Source of the DNA: Liolophura sinensis
Lineage: Eukaryota > Mollusca > Polyplacophora > Chitonida > Chitonidae
Assembly (NCBI RefSeq): GCF_032854445.1
Contig: NC_088300.1
Span: 4,712,001-4,776,000, forward strand
DNA length: 64,000 nt
Direction of reading: 5' to 3'
The position numbers and the translations under genes are program-made. Of the stretch, positions 44,634 through 56,771 are shown one piece after another (the stretch's first letter is position 1; each line of letters opens with the position of its first letter). Under the pieces are notes generated by a model that had not been told where the DNA came from, made no database searches, and worked only from the letters and a program-made list of their open reading frames with translations.

Positions 44634-47230
44634 CTGAAAAGCAAAAAGTAAAACATTCTTATATTGATATTTAGTCATGAAGTGACATCCATGAAATAAT
44701 ATGACATTGCACATTGATATATTCTCATTGTAACACATCATGTAGTACTGCTTTACTTGGCTTGGTTACCTTATCAAATCCCTCGTCAGCTAGTCTCTGT
44801 CCAAGTACATTCCCAATGCCAGCTAATTCTGACACGGGCTTATCACCCATGGGCTCAGCCACAAAATTCCTGTGTTTTTGAGAAGTGGACGACATGTCTG
44901 AAAATTTAATAAAAACCATCAATAATGAGGTTAATCATAACAGTGTACATCACACTACTAAAAAATAAATAATAAAAATAAAATAAGAATGAACACTGAT
45001 AAACAGTGAACTGTAAAATATGCTTGTTCAAAACAATCATGCCTATAACACTTGAAAATCACATTAACAGGTTTTGGCTACAAAGTCACTTTACACAATT
45101 TTTCATGACCTTCCCTTTCCAGAATATTAAGTATATTATCCACTGACTTGCACAAAAACACTCAATTTAAGTGGCTAGTATATAGCACGAAAGGTTATGG
45201 CTGCTCTACATGTTATTCATCTAGTATGAATGGTGAAGTGTAGCAATCAGAGATTACAGTGTACATGAAAATCCATTGTTGCACTAAATACTTGGAGCAA
45301 CAATACATTGTGGCAAAAAATAATTACCCGATGGTAACTAACCTTGGGTATACACAAGTTCAGGTGATAGGGAAGATGTAAGTTTCATGGAAATAGGTTC
45401 AGTACAAATAGAGTTGTATGGACAAAATCTACATACATCACTATTACTCTAAGTCCTAAATGGGGCACACTGATATTAAACCTATGCATGCACAAGTGCG
45501 GATGACAGGCAAGATGTACGGTCAGTTTTACCGAAATCCGGGCAGTAATTTGGGAGGAGATGCAAGAACAAAACTGTGCCTAAATACAGACTGACAGGGT
45601 AATTCCAGGATCCACCCCCAATAACTTTGTTGAGGGGGTATAACTGGGGGATGTCTGGGGATATGTGTGTTATGCTATGTCTTCAGTAGTCAAACCATTC
45701 GAATATATTAAAGTTTATACACCAATGTTGTTCTGCAATACGAAATTTTGTAGAAGGAGTTTTAATGATAAACGATAAAAAATAAAAGAATGCACTTCTT
45801 ACTGGTACAATGCTTAGGCACAACTTGCCCAGTTGGTCCTAGGTGATGCCTAGACTGACCTGCTATGCCTTTGTACCCTGAATAGAACCTCTTATGGACA
45901 TGCAACACATCATACTATGAATGATAGCCATGCAACACGTCAGAGCTCGTGTGCGAGTCAGACTAAGGGTGATCTGGCACCATAACATGTTTAAGGGCCC
46001 CATCGCCTGCAAAAACTGAGTGAAAAGCTTTAACATCAAGTTCTGCACAAAACAAAAATGTAATGAGGTCATATATGATCACCTATAATTAATCACATGG
46101 TACAGGATAGGACAATTGCCTCAGAAGATACAGTTTGTATAAGACAGCAATATTCATTCCTCTATTTGCTTCTGTTTTTTTTCAATAGTTTCAGGTTGGC
46201 ATAGAACTATAAACTTATGTTTTCCAAATAGCACTAGTCTTTTCGTAAATATCAAAATTATGGTCTACTATTGAGGTACTGCTTACCTAAATAAGGTCTC
46301 TTGCTGAATGTGTATGTGGCAATTATGGGTACTGTAAGCTGTTCCTCACCACGCCTGATTTTTGTCAACACTACATTCATACATTTCTGAGAAAGCACAG
46401 CCACACAAGATACGTCCGCATGTGTAGTTCTAACTAGTTCTAAGTAGGATAACCTGACTCTGCCATATGTTTATTTGTTCACTGCCTGCTGCTAATGTAA
46501 GCTGGAAGGCAGGAAGTGACGTCAGAAAATCTCTGTCACAACTTTTCTTCCTACTAATACTTGATGCACATGCATTTTCTTCATCTAGAGTATGTTCAAC
46601 ATCATTCTAACGATCATCTGCCGCAGTTAGATTGATGAATGCTGATCATAGGTCCACGCCAAACACCAGTGGTCAGTTCAAATATAAAAGAGGAGAGAAT
46701 AGTCATCCAGGGCTAAACCTAAACGAGGGCACAGGCTCCAAAGGTAAAATTTGTCTTGTGGTGGCAGAGATGTAAAGCGTGCACAGAGAGCGGTACATGC
46801 GCTGTAAAAGTGTAAGGAGTATAACAGAAACCAGCCATTTAAAACAGAAAGTTTTGTTGTTGTTGTATATAAATTTAACTAAGGAAGGGATGGAATCAAA
46901 TGATATGGCACATTGGTCCTAGAATTGTGCATTATCACATACTAATGTTTGGCTCGCAAACTGGTACCTCCACGATACCCCGTTACCAACAGAGATTCAA
47001 TTTCATTTTCCATACCAAATACCACTCTATTAAAGTTACAACAACAACAGCATGCTATGGTCCCTTTAAGTTCTTTCACACCTTCCTAATTTAAACTTGG
47101 CTGGATAACATTACCCCCTGATGGATGAGGCTTTACACAGTTTCAACGATCTATATGTGGAGATCAACTTACTACACACTTTCGTTGGACCCTGCGCGCT
47201 CTTTCTCAAAATGACGATCCACTCGAAATA
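44487..47230 (-). CDS. BANF1: Barrier-to-autointegration factor
   Basis: Two coding exons, 44770-44897 (ATG at 44895) and 44487-44633, give 90 residues; BAF is normally 89-90. It begins with [18 protein letters not shown], then [12 protein letters not shown] (the helix-hairpin-helix that contacts DNA), then [11 protein letters not shown] and [21 protein letters not shown] dimerises, bridges double-stranded DNA and binds LEM-domain proteins and lamin at the nuclear envelope, organising chromatin after mitosis. All features look intact. An acceptor (TTTTCAG) lies two bases before the ATG, so transcription must start in an upstream untranslated exon; the best candidate ends at 47173 (donor GTAAGT, minus strand), next to the MRPL11 start. 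The intron would be about 2.3 kb. Confidence 0.96.
44770..44897 (-). CDS. BANF1: BANF1 coding exon 1
   Basis: ATG at 44895 preceded by TTTTCAG|AC, 42 codons to DEGFDK, donor GTAACC in phase 0. Confidence 0.95.
44900..47165 (-). other. Inferred 5'-UTR intron of BANF1
   Basis: No coding exon seen. 45300-45660 has short diverged repeats, and a purine/pyrimidine-mixed AT-rich remainder. Confidence 0.45.
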
Positions 47231-47524
47231 TAATCACTCGTACTTTGACGCCAAGCTACGAGTTCAAATCAAAACCTCGAGTACTGTTGGTTGAAAAGCA
47301 GACGACAAAAGGGCAGATTTACATCATTCACATTTTCTGCTTTGTACCTCGCTGTCAGTGCTTAAGGGCACAATACACAATATAAACAGTGCCATACCGA
47401 ACAGAATAGGAATTCTCACACTGTCATGGATTACGATAAACTCATTTATTTTTCTTGGTTTGGAAAGTTTTTATCTAGAGTTACTCCCCTTCGTTGCACC
47501 GTTCTTCCGTCTAAGAACGGCAGC
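47166..47524. promoter_or_regulatory. Probable bidirectional promoter of BANF1 and MRPL11
   Basis: On the minus strand a GTAAGT donor at 47167-47172 bounds a GC-richer segment (AGAAAGAGCGCGCAGGGTCC), a good first non-coding exon for BANF1. The MRPL11 ATG is at 47525 on the other strand, leaving about 300 bp between the two starts. Head-to-head housekeeping genes this close commonly share a promoter. No TATA box is evident. The exact start sites are inferred. Confidence 0.5.
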
Positions 47525-47665
47525 ATGGCATCCAGAGGAGTGAAGAAAACTACAAAATTTGCAAAAAAAGCTATGGAAAAAATCAAACACCCACCTTTTT
47601 TAAAGGTGAATATCCCGGCCGGAAAAGCTGCCGCAGCTCCTCCTTTGGGACCACAGCTAGGACAG
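47525..47665 (+). CDS. MRPL11: MRPL11 exon 1
   Basis: 47 codons ending PQLGQ, donor GTATAT, phase 0. Presequence-like basic start. Confidence 0.93.
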
Positions 47666-50600
47666 GTATATAGAATCAATCCGGTATTTACCCCATGGTA
47701 GCCTTGGATGACAACACTCCATAGGCCTATTTGTTAAAGTCACCTCCCCGCTAACTTTTCATTTACGAAATGGCCGTCATCTACACGGCGTGCATACGCG
47801 GCCATGGATGGATATTTACAATTTGGGATGATCGACATCTCGGGATTTTAACAATCAGGTGCCCTGGGACCCTAAGCATTGTAAAGGAATGGCTAGATGG
47901 GCGAGGTATATTAGTAATCAGCTGTTTTCTGAAATTTTACAATTCATCCTACCGGGACCCAGTCATGACTACACGAGGCCCTACGAGCATTGTCATTCAG
48001 GGTTACCCACAGGTGCCTACTTCAACTTCTCTCTTTATGTTGGGCAGGCGGAGTATTGTAGCCACAGGGGAAACCAATGGTAAACGGTAAACCTCACATC
48101 GATTCATCGCCATGTCAGATAAGTCCTGTCTAAACAATGGCTGCAGATGAAAAGTGGTGTCAACTTTGGCTCTTACCTCTCAGCTTGCCTCACATGCGAC
48201 ATCTCTCATATATTCCACTTGGTAAGAACGCACGGGACCCAAGTTCACCACTCGGTCATCGCTAGAGTACGCTAGTCATCGCTAGTGGGTCTTGAAAAAA
48301 TCATTCCTAGACATATTGAGGTGGTGCTTTCTATAAATCGACAGCCAAAAAGATAAGGATCATAAGTGTCTGCAAACTTGAGACTGTGGAAACATATTTG
48401 ACGGATACAGTAAATTTTGTCTCAAAGGCCTTGACACACTGCCCCGGCATGTGCATCAAGTTTTTTAAATGGAGTGTGCTATGACGTTGGTTTGGGGCCA
48501 TCCATGGCCGAACAAAGATTTTGCCAAACCTAATGGCAGAGCCATCTCGGAGTACCTAAAGCTTCGCTTTCCGCACCCGCCACACTGCCACCGTATGTTT
48601 CTACTTGCTTTAGAATAGATTTGTTATAGCCAAGAAGGCTTCCACGCCACACTCTCTTTGGCCACTGCATTCATCATTATCAGCTACGTGCCTGTCCTCT
48701 TCTTAGTGGAGCAGTGGGAAGGTGGCAGCAGTGACTGAGGAGTGTGTGCCGTGGAAATCTTCAAGTCTATAATAAATCTATTCTAAAGTGATTAGGGACA
48801 TATGATGTGGCTTGTATTTGTCCTAAAAGGATACATGAAATGCTTTGGTGTTATTTCTTAATGTGCAGATTATGATGTGTAATAACGTATAACAGAACAA
48901 ACAAATTTTTCAAATGGATTCAAAGTACAGTTTTCTGAACGCCTCAGCAGTCAGTGTGGAAATTAAGTATCTTGCAGCGTGTCAAAGATGATCCCTGCTT
49001 AAAAAACTGGGGTGTGGGGAACAGGCCCAATGGGGGCAGGTGTTGCAGTATCTGTGTACATGTCACCTTGCCCACACTGTTGCGACATGGTTCACCCGGC
49101 TCAGGGCAATTTGGGGGTGTTCACCGTGTGCCACCTAGCAGAGTTTTGTTAGTGCTACTTAAAGGGATACATAATCATTGCTGATTGGCTGATGTGAGAG
49201 ATAGGCAAATCCAGGCCCTGCTTAGGCCAAGCCAAATTTTGGATATGGTACCTACATGTATATTGCAGTGTTAGAAAGCCTGCAGGTTTTAACCCAGGAA
49301 TTCCTTTCTCCAGTGTCAACTAACCAGCGTTAATTTTCTGTCCCTTTAAAAGATCAGTTAAATCCGAAATAGGTATATTTTTTTTAACAAACTTTACATT
49401 TATCTATGTGATCAGCAAAATGGGATTTGTGTCTAAGCTTTTATTTCAGTGCATTCATGCAGTGTTTTGTAAGGAGTCAGGTCATAATAAACAGTACATC
49501 AAAAGTAATTTCCCCCCAAAACTGTGCTTGACATTTACCAAGATATTTGCCCAATCGTTGTGAATTTTTCCATACAGTATTTTATTAATAAAGTCAACAC
49601 ATTGTAGCAAGGATTACCCTGAAGATTAAGATGTGCTCCAATAAGCGTGAGCAAATGCATTTTCGATCGGATTTATAAAATTTTAGAAACAGATTCAAGC
49701 TGGCAGTGGATTTCTTTTTATGGATGATAGTGCTTGTCCACATCGCGCCAGAGTGCTAAATGTCTTCTTTGAACATGAAGGCATTCAGCACGCGCAGTGG
49801 TCTGCAAATTCCGCAGATCTCAATCTCATTGAACATTTGTGGAACCAGTTGAAACAAGCGGTGTATCGCCGTGTTACGATGGTGTCCGATCTTGAGGACA
49901 TCAGACATCATCTTCAGGAAGAGTGCTTAGTTATCCCTCATAACTGGATGATTAACATGATGCAAGCTTGCTGTCTTAGTGTGATACAAAAGCGTGGTCG
50001 TTATAGCAGATTTTCTGTTTGTACAGGTAGGAAAAATTGTCTTCAATCTATTTGTAAAATTTTCAAAATCCGATCGACAATGCTTTTGCGCAAAATTTCA
50101 CAAGGATTAGGCAAATATCTTGGTAAATGTCAAACATTGTTTTGGGGGAACTTACTTTAGATGTACTGTTTATTATGCACATAGCACCATTCAGGCTATA
50201 ATTGAGTCTGCCATTGGTAAGGTAATGTTGAAAAGAGCCAGGAAAATAACAAAGTGTTTGCAGGATTATAGCATATGTGTTATTAAGTCTTTAAATATTT
50301 TATTTTCAGAGAGGCATTCAGATAGCAGCATTTTGTAAAGACTTCAATGAGAAAACCAAAGAAATTAAACCAGGAGTACCTCTCCCAACAAGGATAACTG
50401 TGAATGTAAGTGTCCTGTCATAGTATATCAAGCTCTAATGTTTAATACTTGTTAAAATGTCACTATTCAGAAACCATAATTTCTTCCTCAGGAATGTATG
50501 TCAGCTGTCCTTTCCTAAAAAGCCATCTGACAGACCTGAATTGTCTGAATAGTGTGCATGATATCTATGTACTTCATATCCTTACTCCTTCCCCACGCTA

Positions 50601-53308
50601 AACATGTATTATGTCACATTAATGCTACTGTTTAAGTGGGAAAAGACCTCGTATCTCAGCGCTTTGCGCCTCGTACTTTCTTATCCAGGAATGTACAGTT
50701 ATTTGTCCACACCATAATGTCTATTTTTCCCGTCTGATGCTGGATGGTGAACATCGTAATTTCGTGATGTCTTAGTCAGCGAATTCCTCCTCCAGTGTCT
50801 TGCTCATGTCCAGTAATTTGGTATTATCTAGCTCTAATTCATCTTTTCTCAAGATCAAGTTTTATTGGCCATAATTACATGTATACACATCCATGGGTGA
50901 GGGATAACAGAATCCTCGTTGGGGGTCCATTATTATAGTCCATCTGCCAGGCACCTGTTGTTTTTATGTACAGCTGCAGTCACCATCAGAAACTCAAAAA
51001 CTTAGTTTTTAGACCATGATAGAATGCATCTTTATGCACCTGTTGTTTTTATGTACAACTGCAATCACCATCAGAAACTCAAAACTTAGTTTTTAAACCA
51101 TGATAGAATGCATCTTTATGCACCTGTTGTTTTTATGTACAACTACAATCACCATCAGAAACTCAAAACTTAGTTTTTAAACCATGATAGAATGCATCTT
51201 TATGCACCTGTTGTTTTTAGGTACAACTGTAATCACCATCAGAAACTCAAAAACTTAGTTTTTATGTACAACTGTAATCACCATCAGAAACTCAAAAACT
51301 TAGTTTTTAAACCTTGATAGAATGCACCTTTATGTAAACAACTTCTTCAAGTTACCAGCATTTTGGTTGGTACATGGAGTTTTTCCAGTCAACATAAATA
51401 TTCAACTTCTATGGCAGTGTTGTCCACTTTAAGCATTTGCACACCTAATCACCCTTCCCTCCATTGACCCTGGCTCAACATTTCTTTTACGGAATCCTCT
51501 GGATACTTGTCTAATCCACATCTTAAACATTAATTTTCAGTCTTGTTCTTTAATTTTTATGTTTCAGCTCTGTCACAAGGCCTACATATCATGATTTTTC
51601 TTATTGATTTGTGTCCCTTCTTATTGATGTATGCATCATTTACGTTTTGTAGAGTAGTGTGGTGCAGGTGCCAAACCTTTAGTCAGGCTGATTGTCAGAT
51701 ACATGGATCTGGAGAATGACTTGGGGCACTGTTAATAATCTGTTCATAAACCAGACTGCTTTCTGTCATATCAGTGAAAATTCTGTAGTACAGCATGAAA
51801 TACCACTGACTGATGTATGTCTAATTAAATGCTGGTTGTTTCTCAACATTTTCAGCCTGATCGAAGCTTCAGCATTATGATGCATCAACCTCCAGTTACT
51901 TATTTTCTCAAGCAAGCTGCAGGTATAAAGAAGGGAGCCATGAAAGCAGGTTTGTCATCTGTTGAATGTCTTCTGTTGACCTCACTATGGAGACATGTGG
52001 GCTTAATTTTTGATTTTGGAGACAAAACTACATGGTTGGATTGGCCAATTTCAGGGCTTCACAAAAAGAAGAAGCACAGGATAATGCCTTCAGAATATGT
52101 CTGAATACACATCTTGAAAACATATGAAAAGGTTGACAAATTACAGGATGTATGCAAACTTAATGACTCCTTGTTGTCATATGACAGTCTGGTTGAAAAA
52201 TTGCTAATTAAAACATAAAACCCAAGCATAATTAAATACAAACATTAGTTATTGATTTGTTTGCAGTAGCTGCCCTAACTATTTATGGTTTTTAGAAAAT
52301 TATGTGTGTAGGTTCTCAATGTGTAACCTCACATTAAGTTTGAAAAACTGTCAAATTTGTGCATAAGTTATTTAATGGTTTTTCATTTTCTGACTGCTTC
52401 ATATATTGTTTGATATTGATAAATTGGGTGTTAGATTTATTTGTTGCCTCTCAGATAAATATTGGAAACCAGCCAGATCCTTGCATACCTTTTGCACATG
52501 TATTTATTGCCCTGATTCTGATTTCTGATTCTGGTGGTTGCTTTCCATGCAACATGTACATACAGAAGTAGTTCAGGGATTGTTTTATAATTAAAAGTGC
52601 ACATATGTAAATTCATGGTTGGCTGTTTTTAGCTCTTGTGAACAGACATGGAGGGGCCTCTGTGGCTGATGGGTTTAGCACGCCAGTGCTGCGCAATGAC
52701 CCAATGCAGTCACTGTGAGTTCAAGTCCAGCTCATGGTGGCTTCCTTTCCGACCGTACATGGGAAGGTCTTGCAGATAGTCTTGAGTTTCCCCCAGGCTC
52801 TGCCCAGTTTCCTCCTACCATAATGCTGACCGCTGTCATAAGTGAAATATTCTTGAGTATGGCATAAAACACCAATCAAATAAATAGACTAGGAGACATA
52901 TTGGCAAGCTGCACAGCCGAGTGGTTTGGGCTAGCACAATTCCCCCTATTTGTAAATTGGATTGAAATAAACCATCGTTGACTAACATATCTTTGTTGTG
53001 ATGCTGCATCTAAAAGAACATTGAAATCAATTTCTTTTTTTTCAGGACAAGAAACAGCAGGAAAGGTGTCCTTGAAGCATATCTATGAGATTGCTTCAAT
53101 AAAGTGTCAGGACCCAACCTTTGAAAATATCTCTCTCCAAGAAGTGTGTAAGCGAGTGATTGGGACAGCTCACTCTATTGGTGTAGAAGTTGTCCAGCAT
53201 TTAGACGCAACAGATTATGCCCAGTTTTTAGAAGAGAGGCAAGAAATTGTTGAACAACAACAAGAAGAGCTAGAAGAACTGAGACAGTCCAAAATGTTAA
53301 GATTATGA
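47525..53308 (+). CDS. MRPL11: Mitochondrial ribosomal protein L11
   Basis: Four exons, 47525-47665, 50310-50405, 51856-51949 and 53046-53308, joined in phases 0, 0 and 1, give 197 residues (human protein 192). Exon 1 has a basic N-terminus suited to mitochondrial import and the PPLGPQLGQ signature; exon 2 starts [14 protein letters not shown]; exon 3 holds PDRSFSIMM and [11 protein letters not shown]; exon 4 holds [13 protein letters not shown] and a Glu/Gln-rich C-terminal helix. uL11m sits in the GTPase-associated centre of the large mitoribosomal subunit. I chose ATG 47525 (MASRGVKK); an upstream in-frame ATG at 47426 would add 33 residues without the basic character. Intron 1 carries a mariner copy and intron 2 an 84-bp tandem repeat. 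Confidence 0.96.
47670..49490. other. MRPL11 intron 1, first part
   Basis: No element identified before the mariner copy. Frames of 106 and 74 codons at 47770-48090 overlap each other and show no domain. Confidence 0.5.
49497..50163 (+). mobile_element. Tc1/mariner copy, internally deleted
   Basis: Ends are inverted repeats starting CATCAAAAGTAA and CATCTAAAGTAA, matching over about 75 bp (TTTACCAAGATATTTGCC on both) and again deeper inside (CGATCGGATTT). TA dinucleotides at 49495-49496 and 50164-50165 are the expected target duplication. Between them a frame encodes the transposase C-terminus: [13 protein letters not shown], then [16 protein letters not shown], with the D34/35-type catalytic spacing region. 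The N-terminal two thirds of the transposase are missing, so it is non-autonomous. It lies in MRPL11 intron 1, 145 bp before exon 2. Confidence 0.92.
50310..50405 (+). CDS. MRPL11: MRPL11 exon 2
   Basis: Acceptor TATTTTCAG, 32 codons from RGIQIAAF to PLPTRITVN, donor GTAAGT, phase 0 at both ends. Confidence 0.95.
50951..51335. repeat. About 84-bp tandem repeat in MRPL11 intron 2
   Basis: Units contain CACCTGTTGTTTTTATGTAC, CACCATCAGAAACTCAAAA and CCATGATAGAATGCATC. Four to five copies; one is shortened to about 47 bp. Confidence 0.9.
51856..51949 (+). CDS. MRPL11: MRPL11 exon 3
   Basis: Acceptor TTTTCAG, 31 codons plus one base from PDRSFSIMM to GAMKA(G), donor GTTTGT (non-ideal), phase 1. 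Confidence 0.93.
52140..52215 (+). mobile_element. SINE family B tail fragment
   Basis: GACTCCTTGTTGTCATATGA, then GAAAAATTGCTAATTAAAAC with ATAAAACCC, is a diverged copy of the shared 3' tail. Confidence 0.6.
52652..52890 (+). mobile_element. SINE family A copy, diverged
   Basis: Head GGGGCCTCTGTGGCTGATGG, box B-like GAGTTCAAGTCCAGCTCATG, body CCATAATGCTGACCGCTGTC, tail ATTCTTGAGTATGGCATAAA. More substitutions and small deletions than the 23239 copy. Confidence 0.88.
53046..53308 (+). CDS. MRPL11: MRPL11 exon 4
   Basis: Acceptor TTTTTTTCAG, completes Gly then [19 protein letters not shown]; ends with a Glu/Gln-rich helix and SKMLRL before TGA. Confidence 0.95.
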
Positions 53309-53309
53309 T

Positions 53310-54170
53310 GAATTTCTCTACAGACTTGTACATACATTTAAGACACAATTGAAGAAAGAATTGATGGTATAGTAAATATCTCTGAAGTGTGCATAGGATT
53401 TTAGATACTGTTGTACTCTTGAAGACCTGTTTACAGAGCCGGAGAAGTATTGGCATCTGTTTTCACCAAAACCTCCTTACAACTCACAGTATAAACATCT
53501 ACATGATGTGCAATCATTTTCTTGTTTGAAAGTATAAGAACTTTTCACTTTTTCTGTATCTTTTGGTCCCACTTATGCCATGGTTCCTGGCAGTCGAGAT
53601 ACATTGATATTTTAATTCATAATTTAACAGTGTGTTTACGGCCATCCACAGGCAAACTGCATATGTGATGCTTGAACTTCCTTGGGTATTGGTGATACAG
53701 TTTTCTGGTGAATGATAAGACACTTTTCCTGTGTCATTGGCAGGCAGACTGCAAACATGTAGCTCTTGCTGTGAACAGCCTTTAGGATAGATTAGTTGTG
53801 GCAGTCTAATATTATCGAGGGTAAATGAAAATGATATAACATACATCTATGCTCTAGCAACTAAACCTGCGCGTTATTCATGCTATAGATTGTACAGAGC
53901 ATTTCCATAACACATCAGAGAATATATAAAATAAGGAAAATATCAGTGAACATATGTATACTGTATTAGAGTGTTGTCTTGTTGTGCACAGTACTTTTTA
54001 GATGTATCCTAGATAGAAAGGCAGACAGTATGAAATTGTGTAGTTCATAAAATGCTGTAGGATGTACATCAGTCCTGTCCTTGACCCATGATCAAATGTC
54101 TGAACATGTATATTCTTTGTGGAGTATTTGACAATGCCAGTTATCGAATCAAGACCTGTAGTAATTCAGT
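53310..54170 (+). other. MRPL11 3' UTR and downstream DNA
   Basis: No coding frame with support. A clear polyadenylation site was not identified. Confidence 0.4.
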
Positions 54171-54188
54171 GTAGGAGCAAAAAGGATG

Positions 54189-54456
54189 ATTTATTTATTT
54201 ATTTGATTGGTGTTTTAAGCCGTACTCAAGAATATTTCACTTATATGACAGCGGCCAGCATTGTGGTGGGTGGAAACCGGGCACAGCCCGGGGGAAACAC
54301 ATGACCATCCGCAGGTTGCTGACAGACCTTCCCACGTATGGCCGGAGAAGAAGCCAGCATGAGCTGGACTTGAACTCACAGCGACTGCATTGGTGAGAGA
54401 CTTCTCGGTCATTACGCTGCGCTAGCGTGCTAACCAACTGAGCCACAGAGGCCCCT
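54189..54456 (-). mobile_element. SINE family A copy with target-site duplication
   Basis: Reverse-complement, full-length: tail TTGATTGGTGTTTTAAGCCG on the left, head GGGGCCTCTGTGGCTCAGTT on the right. Flanks 54176-54188 (GCAAAAAGGATGA) and 54457-54469 (GCAAAGAGGATGA) are a 13-bp duplication with one mismatch. Confidence 0.9.
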
Positions 54457-54537
54457 GCAAAGAGGATGACAAGCTTGCTTTACAGGTGTACCTTCACGAC
54501 TAGGATGAGTTGCACTTTCGCCTAATAGTATGTGGTT

Positions 54538-54605
54538 TCACTTATTTGATTGATTTTAAACACCATACTCCAAAATGTCTCACTTATGACAGCATGGGAG
54601 TGGAC
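54538..54605 (-). mobile_element. SINE family A tail fragment
   Basis: TTATTTGATTGATTTTAAAC followed by CACCATACTCC and CTTATGACAGCATGGGAG resembles the first 70 bp of the reverse-complement tail. Confidence 0.5.
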
Positions 54606-55140
54606 ATGGCTGAGTGGTTTATATATTTGCCTTTCATCCACTTGAACACACAAGGTGAACATTTGTAACCTGAACAGGGAATTTGGGGACTTCCCTGCTC
54701 TCACGGTTTCCAAAAGTTGCAGATATTTCCATGTAAACACACTGAATCAAAAGGTTATCTGCAAGATTTGCATCTCTGTATGTTGACAATGAACTCCCAA
54801 TCAAACGAGAAATTTGGTACAATATAACATGATGCAGAATGCTTCGGACCAAGTCTTATTATATGGACCTGTCGATATCCATAACAAAGTACTGTATATG
54901 CACCAGAACAGTTTTGATTCCTGATAAAGCTATATGGCCAGCAGCATTGTGTATTATTTGTTAAATAGTCGTGTTGATGTGAATCTGGAAGTTTATGGTG
55001 AAGGATACATTAAGGCAGAGGTCTCTTAATCCTAGGATGAACTGTACAAACTAGTTCTACCCGTACGTGCAAAGAGAGCAATGCATGCACTGTGAGGAGT
55101 ATGGATTTGCCTCTGAAAATTGCTGTCACTGATTTCTTCT

Positions 55141-55205
55141 TTTTTTATTTGATTGGAGTTTTGGGCTGACCTAAGAAATATTTGATTTGTACAACAGTAG
55201 CTGTA
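55141..55205 (-). mobile_element. SINE family A tail fragment
   Basis: TTTTATTTGATTGGAGTTTT, then AAGAAATATTTGATTTGTAC AACAGTAGCTG: an old tail-only copy. Confidence 0.5.
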
Positions 55206-55404
55206 GAAACGTGCTCTGTAAGTAGTAGGGATGTCTAGCCATATATCACAGGTGTTGAAAGAGTGATCACTGAAATCTGTGAAGACGATGGTTTGGGCAG
55301 AGAAAGAAGGAAAAACAAAAAACGAAGGAAATTAAAACGTTTCAAAAGTCAGGTGTGGAGGAAGAGGAAACCAGAGTCCCTGGAATAAACTTTAGCCTTT
55401 TCAT

Positions 55405-55632
55405 TTTATTGATTTGATTATTTGACTTATACAGCAGCTGCAAGCATTGTGGTCGGAGAAGCCAGACAGAGCCCATGGCGAAACTCTACACCATCCACAG
55501 GCTGCTGGCAGACCTTAACACACATGGCTGCAGAGGACACTAACACGAGTTGACTTGATCTCATAGCAACCGCATTGGTGACAGGCTCTTGGGTCATTGC
55601 ACCATGCTGTTATGCCAGCCACTGAGATCCCT
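55405..55632 (-). mobile_element. SINE family A copy, old
   Basis: GACTTATACAGCAGCTGCAA, CCATCCACAGGCTGCTGGCA, GACTTGATCTCATAGCAACC and TTGGGTCATTGCACCATGCT follow the family A consensus on the minus strand, with many substitutions. Confidence 0.75.
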
Positions 55633-55639
55633 ACTGCCT

Positions 55640-56771
55640 TTTGCAAGGTAGCCAACAAACCTCCAGACTGGAGCTTCAGAGGAAGCAGAGCAAGGTGGAA
55701 TGGGCTTCAATTGACAGTTCAAGTAGTGGCTCACTGCTGCAAATCTGTCGGGCCTTAAATTTGAAGGACCCGTCATAGCCAGCCAGCACATCAATTGTGA
55801 GCCCTGCAGGACCCCCTTGTTGTGTAAGGCAAATGTTATAAAAAAAAATGCAAATCCTGTTAAATTTGAAACCTTGAATCCACCTTTTATTGACTTCCAC
55901 TTCTACTTCAAATATGCCTGGACTTCTCCTTTGAAGAAGTTTAAATGTACTTTTCTAAAGCGCCAGTCAGATTTCATAAAACTACACACAGGTGTGAGAT
56001 TTGTCCTCTTTGAAGGAATGCAACTGGAAAATATTTAGAATTTAATTCAGAAATGCTAAAAATGTAAAAATTATGAGTATGATATATAGTTTCCTCTTTT
56101 TCATCCTAGTGTCTGTCCCCTGTACACAATGAATCTGTCTCTTTCATAAAAATATCTCATTTTGAAAAGAAAGAAAGTAGCAAAACTCGACAAACACTAA
56201 CTCCTCTGAGAAAACCACATTCACACATAATTTGAATGTCGGTCTCATCAAAATCTAAAAATTTATTTTGTCATCCAGGAAACAACTTGGTCTGATACAC
56301 ACAGAATTCCAGCACCACACCAAGTATTGAGGACAACTTAATACACAAACAATCAAACTTAACGTAATTCAATTAAAAAATTAAACAAGACAAAGTTACC
56401 CCAAATCTGCCATTCATCTGGAAACCAGAGTTGTACAAGTGTTTCTGGAGAACGTTGATTAAAACAAGACATCTAAGAATGTTTTTGTGCTATGAGAATT
56501 GCTGAACAAGTGTTACCTTAATTCTAAAAAAAATCGATAAAGACCAGCGCAGAAGAAAGAATAAAAGCTTCACACATTTGCTTGTTATTTACACAATACC
56601 AGTATTAGATAATGTGCCAGCAGGCAAATTTCCAATATTAAATGCAATACACCTTTTAAAAATATACATAAATATTATTAACACTTAGGACTAAAGATAT
56701 CTGCTACCACAAGATGAATCATGTTCGTTTCTGTTCAGACTCCGTTAATTTACCAGCGACTTTACAGGCAC
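55640..56771 (-). other. 3' UTR of the PHF7-like gene and flank
   Basis: No coding segment. A minus-strand AATAAA near 56260 may be the polyadenylation signal of the PHF7-like gene. Confidence 0.4.

Larger units (their letters stand above)
51955..53045. other. MRPL11 intron 3 with SINEs
   Basis: Apart from the SINE tail at 52140-52215 and the SINE at 52652-52890, no feature. 52905-52950 has a tRNA-like scrap (GCACAGCCGAGTGGTTTGGG). Confidence 0.6.
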
